From: Actinocatenispora sp963815125
Lineage (GTDB): Bacteria > Actinomycetota > Actinomycetes > Mycobacteriales > Micromonosporaceae
Direction of reading: 5' to 3'
Length of the DNA stretch: 64,000 nt
Assembly (NCBI GenBank): GCA_963815125.1
Contig: CAWFFM010000002.1
Coordinates: 186,001 to 250,000 of the forward strand
A program made the position numbers and the translations under genes. Below, one piece after another: positions 7,985 to 15,937 of the stretch. Under the pieces are notes generated by a model that worked only from the letters and a program-made list of their open reading frames with translations, was not told the DNA's origin and did not search any database. The first letter of the stretch is position 1. Each line of letters opens with the position of its first letter.

Positions 7985-9259
7985 TCAGCGTGCCGGCAGG
8001 TGTCCGAGCGGAGTGAGTTCGCGGTCCGTCGCGGTCCGTTCGGCGTGGCCGTACGCGACGGCGAACGCCTGCGCCACGGCGTCCAGATGCTGGCGGGTGT
8101 GCTCGGCCTGCACACTGAGCCGCAGCTGCGCCATGCCGCGGGGGACGGCCGGGTGCAGCGCCACGTTGACGTACACGCCCGCGTCGTAGATCGTGTTCCA
8201 CAGCTGGATCGCCAGCTGGTCGTCGTCCACCGGGATGCGCAGGATCGGTGTCTGCACCTCGGTTCCGTCGGTGAGCACGGGCGTCGTCGGCATGGGCAGG
8301 CCGAGTTCGGTCAGGCAGGCACGCAGGTACCTGGCATTGGCGGCGAGCCGTTCCCGGCGTTCCTCACCTTCGGCGGACCGTACGACCCGCAGTGCGGCCC
8401 GGGCCGCGCCGAGCCCCGCCGGGGGACTGGCCGCGGTGAACATGAAGGCCCGTGCATGGATGCGCAGAAAGTCGATGACGTCCGCCGGCCCGGCGACGAA
8501 GCCGCCACCACCGGCGAGCGCCTTGGAGAAGGTACCCATCCGCAGATCGACGGCGTCGGCGAGGCCGGCAAGGGCGGCGAGGCCCTGCCCGTCCGGGCCG
8601 AGTACGCCCACCGCGTGTGCCTCGTCGACCAGCAGCCGGGCCCGGTGTCGGCGGGCCAGGCAGGCGAGTCCCACGATGTCCGAGACGTCGCCCTGCATGG
8701 AGTACACGCTGTCCACGACGACCAGCGCGCCGCCCTGCCGACCGGTCCGGCTCAGCAACGATTCGAGCCGGTCGAGCCGGTTGTGCCGGAACGCCAGCAT
8801 CCGCCCGCTGGCCAGTGCCGCCCCGTCCAGGATGGAGGCATGGTCACCGGCGTCGCACAGGGCCACGTCGTCCCGGCCCACCAGAGCGGAGATCACCCCG
8901 AGGTTCGTGCTGTACCCGCTGGGGAAGACCAGCGCGTCCTCCTCACCCAACCACTGCGCCACGTCGGCCTCCAGATCGAGGTGCAGTGGCGTGGTGCCGT
9001 TCATGAACCTGGACCCGTTCAGCGACGTACCGTAGCGCTCGGTGGCCTGTTGAGCCGCGGCGCAGATCCTCGGATCACCGGACAGTCCGAGGTAGTTGCT
9101 GGAGCCGAGGTTGATCCGGCGCTCGCCGTCGAACACCGCGACCGGGGTCGGCGGCGACTGCATGACCCGGAAGTACGGGAACCGGTTCAACGATTCCAGC
9201 TCGTTGCGGATCGCGTGGTTGTCGTAGCTGCCGACTTTGGCGAATACGTCAGTGCTCAT
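7985..9259 (-). CDS. PLP-dependent alpha-oxoamine synthase (KAPA synthase / serine palmitoyltransferase-like)
   Basis: Fold-type I PLP enzyme of 424 residues that would condense an amino acid with an acyl-CoA or acyl-ACP. The Schiff-base lysine is K246 in GTFSKALAGGGG. The cofactor Asp and stacking His are D212 and H215 (VDEAHAVG) and H140 (DAGDHAS), and NYLGLSGDP near residue 55 is typical of the alpha-oxoamine synthase branch. There are no biotin genes and no acyl carrier protein nearby, so a BioF role is unlikely; lipid or specialised metabolism is possible. No clear ribosome binding site precedes ATG 9259. Confidence 0.85.
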   Translation of the reverse strand: MSTDVFAKVGSYDNHAIRNELESLNRFPYFRVMQSPPTPVAVFDGERRINLGSSNYLGLSGDPRICAAAQQATERYGTSLNGSRFMNGTTPLHLDLEADVAQWLGEEDALVFPSGYSTNLGVISALVGRDDVALCDAGDHASILDGAALASGRMLAFRHNRLDRLESLLSRTGRQGGALVVVDSVYSMQGDVSDIVGLACLARRHRARLLVDEAHAVGVLGPDGQGLAALAGLADAVDLRMGTFSKALAGGGGFVAGPADVIDFLRIHARAFMFTAASPPAGLGAARAALRVVRSAEGEERRERLAANARYLRACLTELGLPMPTTPVLTDGTEVQTPILRIPVDDDQLAIQLWNTIYDAGVYVNVALHPAVPRGMAQLRLSVQAEHTRQHLDAVAQAFAVAYGHAERTATDRELTPLGHLPAR

Positions 9260-9384
9260 GTCGCTATGTCACCATCGCGTGACGCTGACCTCCAGCCTCG
9301 GCAGAGCAGCCGGACAGCTACGCCGGAAGAGGAGCAGACACCAGGACGGTCATGCCCGATCGGGGACGGCAGGTGCCCTGGGGG

Positions 9385-9846
9385 TCACCTGGCCGGCCGG
9401 GCATCGATGCGTCGCGGCAGCATCAGCAGTACCAGCCCGATGCCGAACAGTACGAAGTGGCCGAGGTGGCCGAACTCCCACTGGTCGCGGGTCGCCTGCC
9501 AGTTCCCGGGCATGGCATTCGGGTGCCACTGCGCCATGGCGTTGTTGGCACCCTGCACCACGACAGCCCACTCCGCCAGACCGGCGGCGAAGATCAGGGC
9601 GCTCGCCAACGTCAGGGTGAACGCGGCGGTGCCGCGGGCACGCCAGGCGAGCACAGCGGCCAGAATGATGCTGAGCACCTCCAACGGACCGCCGACGAAG
9701 GCGAAGTACGCGTACAGGCTGTGCTGCACCTCGGCGTAGCGGTGGCTGTCGTACGCCATCTTCTGCGGCATCTCCATCACGTGGGCGAACGCGAGCCCCG
9801 TGACGAGAGCCGCGCAGAGCACGGTCAGCAGTCGCAACGGACGCAT
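9385..9846 (-). CDS. Four-helix membrane protein, unknown function (DUF1772-like)
   Basis: 153-residue protein. The first hydrophobic segment (LLTVLCAALVTGLAFAHVMEMP) could be a signal anchor, followed by three more helices (YFAFVGGPLEVLSIILAAVLAW; TLTLASALIFAAGLAEWAVVV; GHFVLFGIGLVLLMLP). The NxxMAQW / WEFGHLGHF pattern resembles DUF1772/anthrone-oxygenase-like proteins, but this is weak. The start is ATG 9846, with a GGAGG box upstream; a much longer reading frame extending to 10176 looks non-coding. Confidence 0.65.
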   Translation of the reverse strand: MRPLRLLTVLCAALVTGLAFAHVMEMPQKMAYDSHRYAEVQHSLYAYFAFVGGPLEVLSIILAAVLAWRARGTAAFTLTLASALIFAAGLAEWAVVVQGANNAMAQWHPNAMPGNWQATRDQWEFGHLGHFVLFGIGLVLLMLPRRIDARPAR

Positions 9847-10087
9847 CGTGGGTCCTCCTCGGCGTAGCGGTCGCGGACGCGGTACGGTCCCTGCCGCCAC
9901 TGTGCCCGTCGAACCGCTCGCGGATGGTGCCCGTACGGCCCGGCCGGCTGTCGTACCACGGACAGGTACCGACAGCCCTGCACACGGGCCGGAACGAAGG
10001 CCGGCGCTCCGCGTGGTCGGCACCGCAAGGAGGTGGGCCGCCGTCGGGTGACAAGCTCCGACGCGCCGGCGGCCCAGGCCTGCGCGG

Positions 10088-11617
10088 TCAGCGACTGCGG
10101 CGACCGCCCACCCGGCTCTGCGAGGAGAACGATGCCGCGCCCGTCGGCCGGGCCGGTGCCGCGGCACCGTCGCCACGCCGACCTCGTCCGTTGCCGGACC
10201 GGCGGCCAGCGGCAGAGTCGCCGCCGGAGGACTGGGGAGATCCGGCCCGCGACGACGAGGATCCCCGGCCGCCGCCGCTGCCCGAGCGCGCCGTCTGCCG
10301 GCGACCGGGTCGCCCGGACCGTGCGGGATCGGCGTCGGCCGCTCTCTCGGCCGGTGGCGGTACGAACGTCCGGGGCCCCGGCGCGAGTTCGGTGAGGACG
10401 GGGTGGCCTGGTTGAGGTCGGCTGGTGGTCGGCCGGATGCCCGCCCGGCGGGCGAGGTCGCGTACCTCCCGGACGTTGTCGTCGGTCATCAGGGTGACCA
10501 CGGTCCCACCCGCACCTGCGCGGGCGGTACGACCGGAGCGGTGCAGGTATGCCTTGTGGTCCACCGGCGGATCGGCGTGGATGACCATCGTGACGTCGTC
10601 GACGTGGATACCGCGCGCGGCGATGTCGGTGGCGACCAGGGTCGAGGCGCTGCCCTCGGAGAAGGCGAGCAGATTGCGGTTGCGGGCGTTCTGCGCCAGG
10701 TTGCCGTGCAGTTCCACGGCGGGCACACCGGCCGATACGAGCTTGCGGGCGAGGGTCTTCGCGCCCCGCTTGGTCCGGGTGAACACGAGCTTGCGGCCGG
10801 CGGCGGCGGTGAGGTCGACCAGCACCGGGAACCGGTCGTCGTGTCGCACGTGCAGCAGATGGTGTTCCATCGTGGTGACCGGCGACAGCGACGAGTCGAC
10901 GCTGTGCGTGACCGGGTCGGTGAGGTAGCGCCGGACCAGCACGTCGACGCCGGCGTCCAGGGTCGCGGAGAACAGCAGGCGCTGGCCGGTGGCCGGAGTG
11001 AGGTCGAGCAGCCGCCGGACGACGGGCAGGAAGCCCAGGTCGGCCATGTGGTCGGCCTCGTCGAGGACGGTGATCTCCACCGCGTCCAACCGTGCGTGGC
11101 CGGACTGGACGTGGTCGGTGAGCCGACCCGGGCAGGCCACCAGGATGTCCACCCCGGCCCGCAGGCCCGCTATCTGGGGGGATGCGCCGACCCCACCGAA
11201 GATGGCGAGCACCCGTAGGGACAGCTCCCGGGCCAGTGGCGCGATCGCGGTCTCGATCTGGGTGGCGAGCTCGCGGGTCGGCGCGAGGATCAGTGCCCGT
11301 GGCCGGCCGGGACGGCGCGCGGCGCCTCCGGCGGCGAGCCGGGCGAGCACCGGCAGCACGAAGGCGTACGTCTTGCCCGAACCGGTGCGTCCGCGACCGA
11401 GCACATCGCGCCCGGCGAGAGTGTCGGGCAGGGTCTTCGTCTGGATCGGGAACGGTTCGGCGATGCCGTTGCGGGCAAGTGCCCGGGCCAGCGCGGCAGG
11501 TACGCCGAGTTCGACGAAACTGCTGGTGACCGGGTCCGCGACCGTCTGCCCGTCGGTTGCGGGCGAGGGGGCGGCTGACTGGTGGGTGTGTGGGGTACGA
11601 GGGCGGCGTGCCGCCAT
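10088..11617 (-). CDS. DEAD-box ATP-dependent RNA helicase
   Basis: RNA helicase of 509 residues for RNA unwinding in ribosome assembly or decay. The motifs appear in order: Q motif (FPIQTKTLPDTLAGRDVLG, 57-75), Walker A RTGSGKT (77-83), PTRELA (113-118), CPGRLTDHV, DEAD (186-189), SAT (217-219), then VFTRTKRGAKTLARKL, VATDIAARGIHV and HRSGRTARAG. The C-terminal ~90 residues are a disordered Arg/Gly/Ser-rich tail, typical of RNA-chaperone helicases of the RhlE/CsdA type. The gene is monocistronic, with a hairpin-bearing AT-rich leader region upstream. Confidence 0.93.
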   Translation of the reverse strand: MAARRPRTPHTHQSAAPSPATDGQTVADPVTSSFVELGVPAALARALARNGIAEPFPIQTKTLPDTLAGRDVLGRGRTGSGKTYAFVLPVLARLAAGGAARRPGRPRALILAPTRELATQIETAIAPLARELSLRVLAIFGGVGASPQIAGLRAGVDILVACPGRLTDHVQSGHARLDAVEITVLDEADHMADLGFLPVVRRLLDLTPATGQRLLFSATLDAGVDVLVRRYLTDPVTHSVDSSLSPVTTMEHHLLHVRHDDRFPVLVDLTAAAGRKLVFTRTKRGAKTLARKLVSAGVPAVELHGNLAQNARNRNLLAFSEGSASTLVATDIAARGIHVDDVTMVIHADPPVDHKAYLHRSGRTARAGAGGTVVTLMTDDNVREVRDLARRAGIRPTTSRPQPGHPVLTELAPGPRTFVPPPAERAADADPARSGRPGRRQTARSGSGGGRGSSSSRAGSPQSSGGDSAAGRRSGNGRGRRGDGAAAPARPTGAASFSSQSRVGGRRSR

Positions 11618-11975
11618 GGAGTCTCCGAACCTGAAGTGGGGTTCCGCCCAATGCGGACCGGTCTGGTCCGGACCTGTGCTCGATCGACCCGGGGCGGAAG
11701 TGGCAAGGGTCTTGCCGATGAGTCTACGGGACCCGGGTACTGAATCCCCCGGTCCCGGTGCCGCAGCGGGGCGGTGGTGTCGGTCTCCTCCGCCCAGCGG
11801 GGCGGCGGAGACCGGAAAAAGGTATATAACGGACTATGTATGCGGGATTCGCTGGAGACACATCGGGTAGGCCCTCCTGGTCACCGTCCGGGACCTGTCT
11901 GCCGGAGAGCCCGACGCGTCCCGTCCCGCCCGGAGTCATCCATCACACGATCGACCTTCCAGAGGAGTCGCGTAC
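11618..11975. other. Intergenic region between helicase and aldo/keto reductase, with hairpin
   Basis: 358 bp without a gene, between the divergent helicase and reductase. It contains a strong stem-loop at 11781-11814: CGGTCTCC, one mismatch, CCGCCC, a 4-nt loop, then GGGCGG and GGAGACCG. A run of A and the AT-rich GTATATAAC (11822-11830) follow directly. The latter could serve as a -10 element on either strand. If the helicase is transcribed from here, the stem would lie in its 5' leader. The reductase has its own AGAGGAG site at about 11960. Nothing else is recognised. Confidence 0.5.
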
Positions 11976-12809
11976 ATGTCGGACATACCTACCGTGACCT
12001 TGAACAACGGCCTCGACATTCCGCAGCTCGGGTTCGGCGTGTTCCAGATCCCGCCGGAACAGACGAAGGAGGCGACACTCACCGCCCTGGAGACCGGGTA
12101 CCGCCACATCGACACCGCGCAGATGTACGGCAACGAGAAGCAGGTCGGTGCGGCGGTCGCCGCATCCGGCTTGAATCGTGGCGACATCTTCGTCACCAGC
12201 AAGCTCAACAACAGCTTCCATGCGCGGGACGAGGCACTGGCCGCATTCGACCGCAGCCTGGCCGACCTCGGTTTCGATTATCTGGACCTGTTCCTGATCC
12301 ACTGGCCGTTGCCCCAGGTCGGCGACTTCGTCGAGACATGGCAGGCGATGGAGGAGATCTACCGGTCAGGTCGGGCCAGGTCGATCGGGGTCTCCAACTT
12401 CCAGCCGCACCACCTGCGCCGGCTGCTCCAGGACAGCACCGTGGTGCCCGCGGTGAACCAGATCGAGGTGCATCCCTACCTGACCCAGGACGCGCTGCGG
12501 GCATTCGACGCCGAGCACGGCATCGCGACCGAGGCATGGTCGCCGATAGCGCAGGGCAAGGTGCTCGACGACCCGGTGATCACGCGCATCGCCAGGGCGC
12601 ACGAACGCACCCCGGCGCAGGTCACCCTGCGCTGGCACCTGCAGCGGGGCGACATCATCTTCCCGAAGTCGATCACCCCCGCCCGGGTCAGGGAGAACTT
12701 CGAGGTCTTCGACTTCGAACTGCCGGCGCTGGACATGCTGGAGCTCAGCGAGCTCAACCGGGACGAGCGGATCGGTCCGGATCCCGACACCTTCAACTAC
12801 ACGGGCTGA
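11976..12809 (+). CDS. Aldo/keto reductase (AKR5-like, 2,5-diketo-D-gluconate reductase type)
   Basis: NADPH-dependent carbonyl reductase, 277 residues, TIM barrel. The catalytic tetrad is visible: Asp and Tyr in GYRHIDTAQMYGNEKQVG, Lys in FVTSKLNN, His in LFLIHWPLP. Cofactor-binding segments are SIGVSNFQPHHL and IIFPKSITPARVRENF. The physiological substrate is not deducible. Start ATG 11976 has AGAGGAG upstream. The sirtuin gene follows on the same strand but probably has its own leaderless promoter. Confidence 0.92.
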   Translation: MSDIPTVTLNNGLDIPQLGFGVFQIPPEQTKEATLTALETGYRHIDTAQMYGNEKQVGAAVAASGLNRGDIFVTSKLNNSFHARDEALAAFDRSLADLGFDYLDLFLIHWPLPQVGDFVETWQAMEEIYRSGRARSIGVSNFQPHHLRRLLQDSTVVPAVNQIEVHPYLTQDALRAFDAEHGIATEAWSPIAQGKVLDDPVITRIARAHERTPAQVTLRWHLQRGDIIFPKSITPARVRENFEVFDFELPALDMLELSELNRDERIGPDPDTFNYTG

Positions 12810-12880
12810 CCGGTTCCGTGGCCGGCGACATGGCCGAAACGTCGCGGGCAACCGCGCTCGAGCAGACGTACGCTGCGATG

Positions 12881-13789
12881 GTGCGGACCCGACCGATACT
12901 CAGCTGGACCGCCGCGGAGGCATCGTCCCCCGCGGCGGGTGTCGTCGATGACGTCGCCCGGGTCGTGGCCGGCCGCCGGGTCGTCGTACTCAGCGGGGCC
13001 GGCCTGTCCACCGAGTCCGGGATACCGGACTACCGCGGGGCGAGCGGTCGGTTGCGTCGCCACACCCCGATGACCTACGAAGAGTTCGTCGGCAGCGTGT
13101 CCGGTCGGCAGCGGTACTGGGCGCGCAGCCATCTCGGCTGGCGCACCATCGCCAGGGCTGCACCGAACGACGGTCACCGTGCGGTGGCCGTACTGGCCGA
13201 CCAGGGCTACCTGTCCGGCGTGATCACCCAGAACGTCGACGGGTTGCACAGGGCGGCCGGCACGTCGGGCGCCGTCGAACTGCATGGCAACCTGGACCGC
13301 GTCGTCTGTCTGCACTGCCGGCGCAGCAGCCCGCGCGAGGAACTGGACCGGCGGCTGCGGGCGGCCAATCCGGTCTTCGCCGGCGCGGCCAGCAGCATCA
13401 ACCCGGACGGTGACGTGGAACTGGCCGAGGAGATCGTCCGCGATTTCCAGGTGGTCAGCTGCACCGCCTGCGGATCCGGGGTACTCAAGCCGGACGTCGT
13501 GTTCTTCGGCGAGAACGTACCGCGCCCGCGGGTCGACCGCTGCTACCGGCTCGTCGACGATGCCGCCGCGCTGCTCGTACTGGGTTCGTCGCTGGCGGTG
13601 ATGTCGGGGCTCCGGTTCGTACGGCACGCGGCCAAGCGCGGGATCCCCGTGGTGATCGTCAACCGTGGTGTCACCCGCGGCGACCAGTACGCGAAAGTAC
13701 GGGTGGACCTCCCGCTCGGTCAGGCGCTCAGTGACGTGGTCGCCCGGCTCCGTGGTGCGGTGCCGGACGACCTTACCGTCAGTGGTTGA
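12881..13789 (+). CDS. Class II (SIRT4-like) NAD-dependent protein deacylase
   Basis: Sirtuin. The NAD-binding motif LSGAGLSTESGIPDYRG carries the class II TESGIPDYR signature, and the following RQRYWARSHLGWR is also SIRT4-like. TQNVDGLHRAAG and the catalytic His in VELHGN are present. The zinc is bound by CLHC and CTAC pairs. SIRT4-type enzymes have weak deacetylase activity but remove branched or lipoyl acyl groups. The start is placed at GTG 12881, because TACGCT (12869-12874) lies 6 nt upstream; ATG 12878 and ATG 12830 are alternatives. The 3' end overlaps the converging methyltransferase gene by 11 bp. Confidence 0.88.
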   Translation: MRTRPILSWTAAEASSPAAGVVDDVARVVAGRRVVVLSGAGLSTESGIPDYRGASGRLRRHTPMTYEEFVGSVSGRQRYWARSHLGWRTIARAAPNDGHRAVAVLADQGYLSGVITQNVDGLHRAAGTSGAVELHGNLDRVVCLHCRRSSPREELDRRLRAANPVFAGAASSINPDGDVELAEEIVRDFQVVSCTACGSGVLKPDVVFFGENVPRPRVDRCYRLVDDAAALLVLGSSLAVMSGLRFVRHAAKRGIPVVIVNRGVTRGDQYAKVRVDLPLGQALSDVVARLRGAVPDDLTVSG

Positions 13790-14459
13790 TCAGCTCGCGC
13801 TGCTTGACCCGCTTGGGCTTGGGGACACCGTCGAGGTCGCGCAGCCGGTTGGCCCACCACCTGGTCACCAGCCGTACCAACGCCACCCGCCGCAACGGGT
13901 AGCGTCCGGTCTTCTGGAACACCCCCACGCTGTCGCCCCAGTAGGCGTTGTCGACGTCGATGCCCTTGTAGTCGAAGCGCTTGCGGGCGGTGGCCGGCGG
14001 GAAGTCCGTGTACGCCTCGCGCAGCTCCAGTCCGGACCATGCGGCGAGCGCCCGGAACGAGTCCGGGTAGTAACGCCAGCAGTCGTAGAAGCTGTGGGTG
14101 TGGCCGCGTGAGGGTGCGGTGATGAACGCGTATCCGCCGTAGCGCAGCACCCGGGCGATCTCCAACATGCTGACCCAGACGAACGGAATGTGCTCGAAGA
14201 CCTGGCCGCTGATCAGGATGTCCGTGCTACGGGATTTGACGGGGAACGTGTACATCTGCTCCATCACGATGTCGACGTTCTCGTTGGGTACCGGATCTAT
14301 GCCGGTGTAGTTCACCGAATATCCGGTGAGGAGCTGGCGGTGGGTGAGCGTCTGACCCGGCGAGACCCGGGCACCGAGATCGAGTACGTCGTACTTGCGA
14401 TCGGTCTTCATGTAACGCTCGACGCACAGCGCCATCTGGTCGTAGGCGGACTGGTGCAC
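13779..14459 (-). CDS. Class I SAM-dependent methyltransferase (glycan-locus type)
   Basis: 226-residue Rossmann methyltransferase. The cofactor motif is YDVLDLGARVSPGQ, unusual in having Ala in place of the second Gly-rich residue; motif II is VNYTGIDPVP and motif IV DILISGQVFEHIP. The GQVFEHIPFVWVSMLEIARVL segment is common in methyltransferases of polysaccharide and natural-product gene clusters. A macrolide-type glycosyltransferase gene lies upstream on the same strand, so a shared glycoside substrate is possible, though 245 bp separate them. It converges on and overlaps the sirtuin gene. Confidence 0.82.
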   Translation of the reverse strand: MHQSAYDQMALCVERYMKTDRKYDVLDLGARVSPGQTLTHRQLLTGYSVNYTGIDPVPNENVDIVMEQMYTFPVKSRSTDILISGQVFEHIPFVWVSMLEIARVLRYGGYAFITAPSRGHTHSFYDCWRYYPDSFRALAAWSGLELREAYTDFPPATARKRFDYKGIDVDNAYWGDSVGVFQKTGRYPLRRVALVRLVTRWWANRLRDLDGVPKPKRVKQRELINH

Positions 14460-14704
14460 GCATTGCCTCCGCGGTCGGTCTGCCGCCGCCGCACTCTGCG
14501 CACTTCAGGCGCCACAGAGCGCCATGCGGCGTGTCGTCATCGGTCGACCGGCGTCAGTATGCTGAATTCCCGGATACACCGCCAGTCCGGGTGTCGACAA
14601 AGCGGCAATCTGACCGGAATGCCGGGGCTTGCTGGAAGAAACCTGACTGTCGTCAGGACGACCCGGGGCAGTCGGTCGCAGCGGTCCATAATGGACAGCG
14701 ATGG

Positions 14705-15793
14705 TCAGCCGATCGACTCCAGTCGTGGCACGATCGTCGATGGCGCCGGCATGGTGCTGATCTCCTTACCGACCTCGGCCGCCGCGCTGGCCAGAGCCGG
14801 GTCCGACACCAACCGGTCCAGCAGCTGCGGCCTGATGTCGCTGGCACGTGCGGCGATCCCGGCGCCGCGCTGTGCGACCAGCTCGGCATTGCGCCGCCGG
14901 TCCCCGGCGCCGATCACCACCAGCTGCGGTACCCCCATGGCCAGGGCGGTCAGCACCGAGCCGGCACCCCCGTGGTGGATCATCCCCGACGCGGTCGGCA
15001 GTATCTCCTGCAGCGGAACCCAGCCGACCGAGCGCACACCAGGTGGCAGCGATCGACCGGCGACCCGCCGATCCGGGCGGACCAGCACGATCTCGACGTC
15101 GCTGCGGCCCGCTGCGGCCACCACGGAGCTCATCAGCGTGTCGCGTCCCGGCCCGCCCACGGTGCTGCGGCTCACCACGATGCGCCGCCGGCCCTTCGGC
15201 GGTTCGCGCAGCCAGTCGGGAACGTCCCCGGCCGGGGCGTACGGGACGGCACGCATCGCGAGACCGTGCCGGGAACCGACCATGCTCGGCGGGGCGATCG
15301 TGAGGGTCTCCGCCGCGATCGGTGCCAGATCGCCGACCATCCGGCTGATCACCGCGGACACCAACGTCGGACCGTCGTACAGTGAGTTCTCCTGCAACAC
15401 CGCAGGGATCTGGTACCTTGCCGCGATCAGCGCGGCCACCGGGGCCAACGGTTCGTGGATCACCAGCTCCGGCGACCAGTCCCGAACCACGGCGGTCAGC
15501 CCGGCCTCAAGTCTCTTGTTGATGGCGGCGAAGAGCAGAGACACGCCACGGGTTCCGGCCGTGCCGGCCAACTCCGCACGGGCGAGCAGAGGATGGCGGA
15601 TCAGGACGCGTCGCGCGACCGGGTCGAAGCGGAATCCGGGCGACACATCGGTGACCTCGCGCCCGGACCTGGTCACGCTGGCACCCGCGCTGGCGATCCG
15701 TACCTCGTGGCCCCGTGCACGCAGCGCATCGGTCAGAGGTATCAACGGAAGAAGATGACCGAGCAGTGGTGCGGCGACGACCAGAACCCTCAT
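14705..15793 (-). CDS. GT1 glycosyltransferase (MGT / macrolide-type)
   Basis: 362-residue GT-B enzyme of family 1 that moves a nucleotide-sugar glycosyl group to a small hydrophobic acceptor. The N-terminus MRVLVVAAPLLGHLLPLIPL is typical of EryCIII/MGT-like enzymes, with the catalytic His in GHLLP. The donor-binding C-terminal motif runs VGWVPLQEILPTASGMIHHG and then GAGS. No aglycone pathway is nearby, so xenobiotic or antibiotic inactivation is one option. The start is ATG 15793: CAGAAT (15805-15800) lies 6 nt before it and there is no ribosome binding site, which suggests a leaderless transcript. Confidence 0.85.
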   Translation of the reverse strand: MRVLVVAAPLLGHLLPLIPLTDALRARGHEVRIASAGASVTRSGREVTDVSPGFRFDPVARRVLIRHPLLARAELAGTAGTRGVSLLFAAINKRLEAGLTAVVRDWSPELVIHEPLAPVAALIAARYQIPAVLQENSLYDGPTLVSAVISRMVGDLAPIAAETLTIAPPSMVGSRHGLAMRAVPYAPAGDVPDWLREPPKGRRRIVVSRSTVGGPGRDTLMSSVVAAAGRSDVEIVLVRPDRRVAGRSLPPGVRSVGWVPLQEILPTASGMIHHGGAGSVLTALAMGVPQLVVIGAGDRRRNAELVAQRGAGIAARASDIRPQLLDRLVSDPALASAAAEVGKEISTMPAPSTIVPRLESIG

Positions 15794-15937
15794 CCACTCA
15801 TTCTGCCGGGCCGTCGTGCCGTGATGGCGCCGTGTCGCAGATTCACCGCGACCGTGCTGGACCTGCCGCCCGGTGCACGGCACCGAATTCACCGTCGCAC
15901 CCTCGGCGTGCAGTACGGGCACGGGCGCCACAGTCGG

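Noticed and set aside
7985..9259. Calling the PLP enzyme BioF and the region a biotin operon
   Set aside because: No bioA, bioB or bioD is present, and the family has several functions.
7976..9739. 587-codon rightward frame antisense to the oxoamine synthase
   Set aside because: Composition is noise-like (His/Arg/Gly/Gln), and the opposite strand has complete PLP-enzyme motifs.
9825..11651. 608-codon leftward frame over the helicase gene
   Set aside because: It is Arg/Pro/Gly-rich with no domains and lies in another frame of the helicase, which has all expected motifs. This is the usual GC-rich shadow effect.
14190..15758. 522-codon rightward frame opposite the methyltransferase and GT1 glycosyltransferase
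   Set aside because: No domain, low-complexity Arg/Ser content, and well-supported genes on the other strand.
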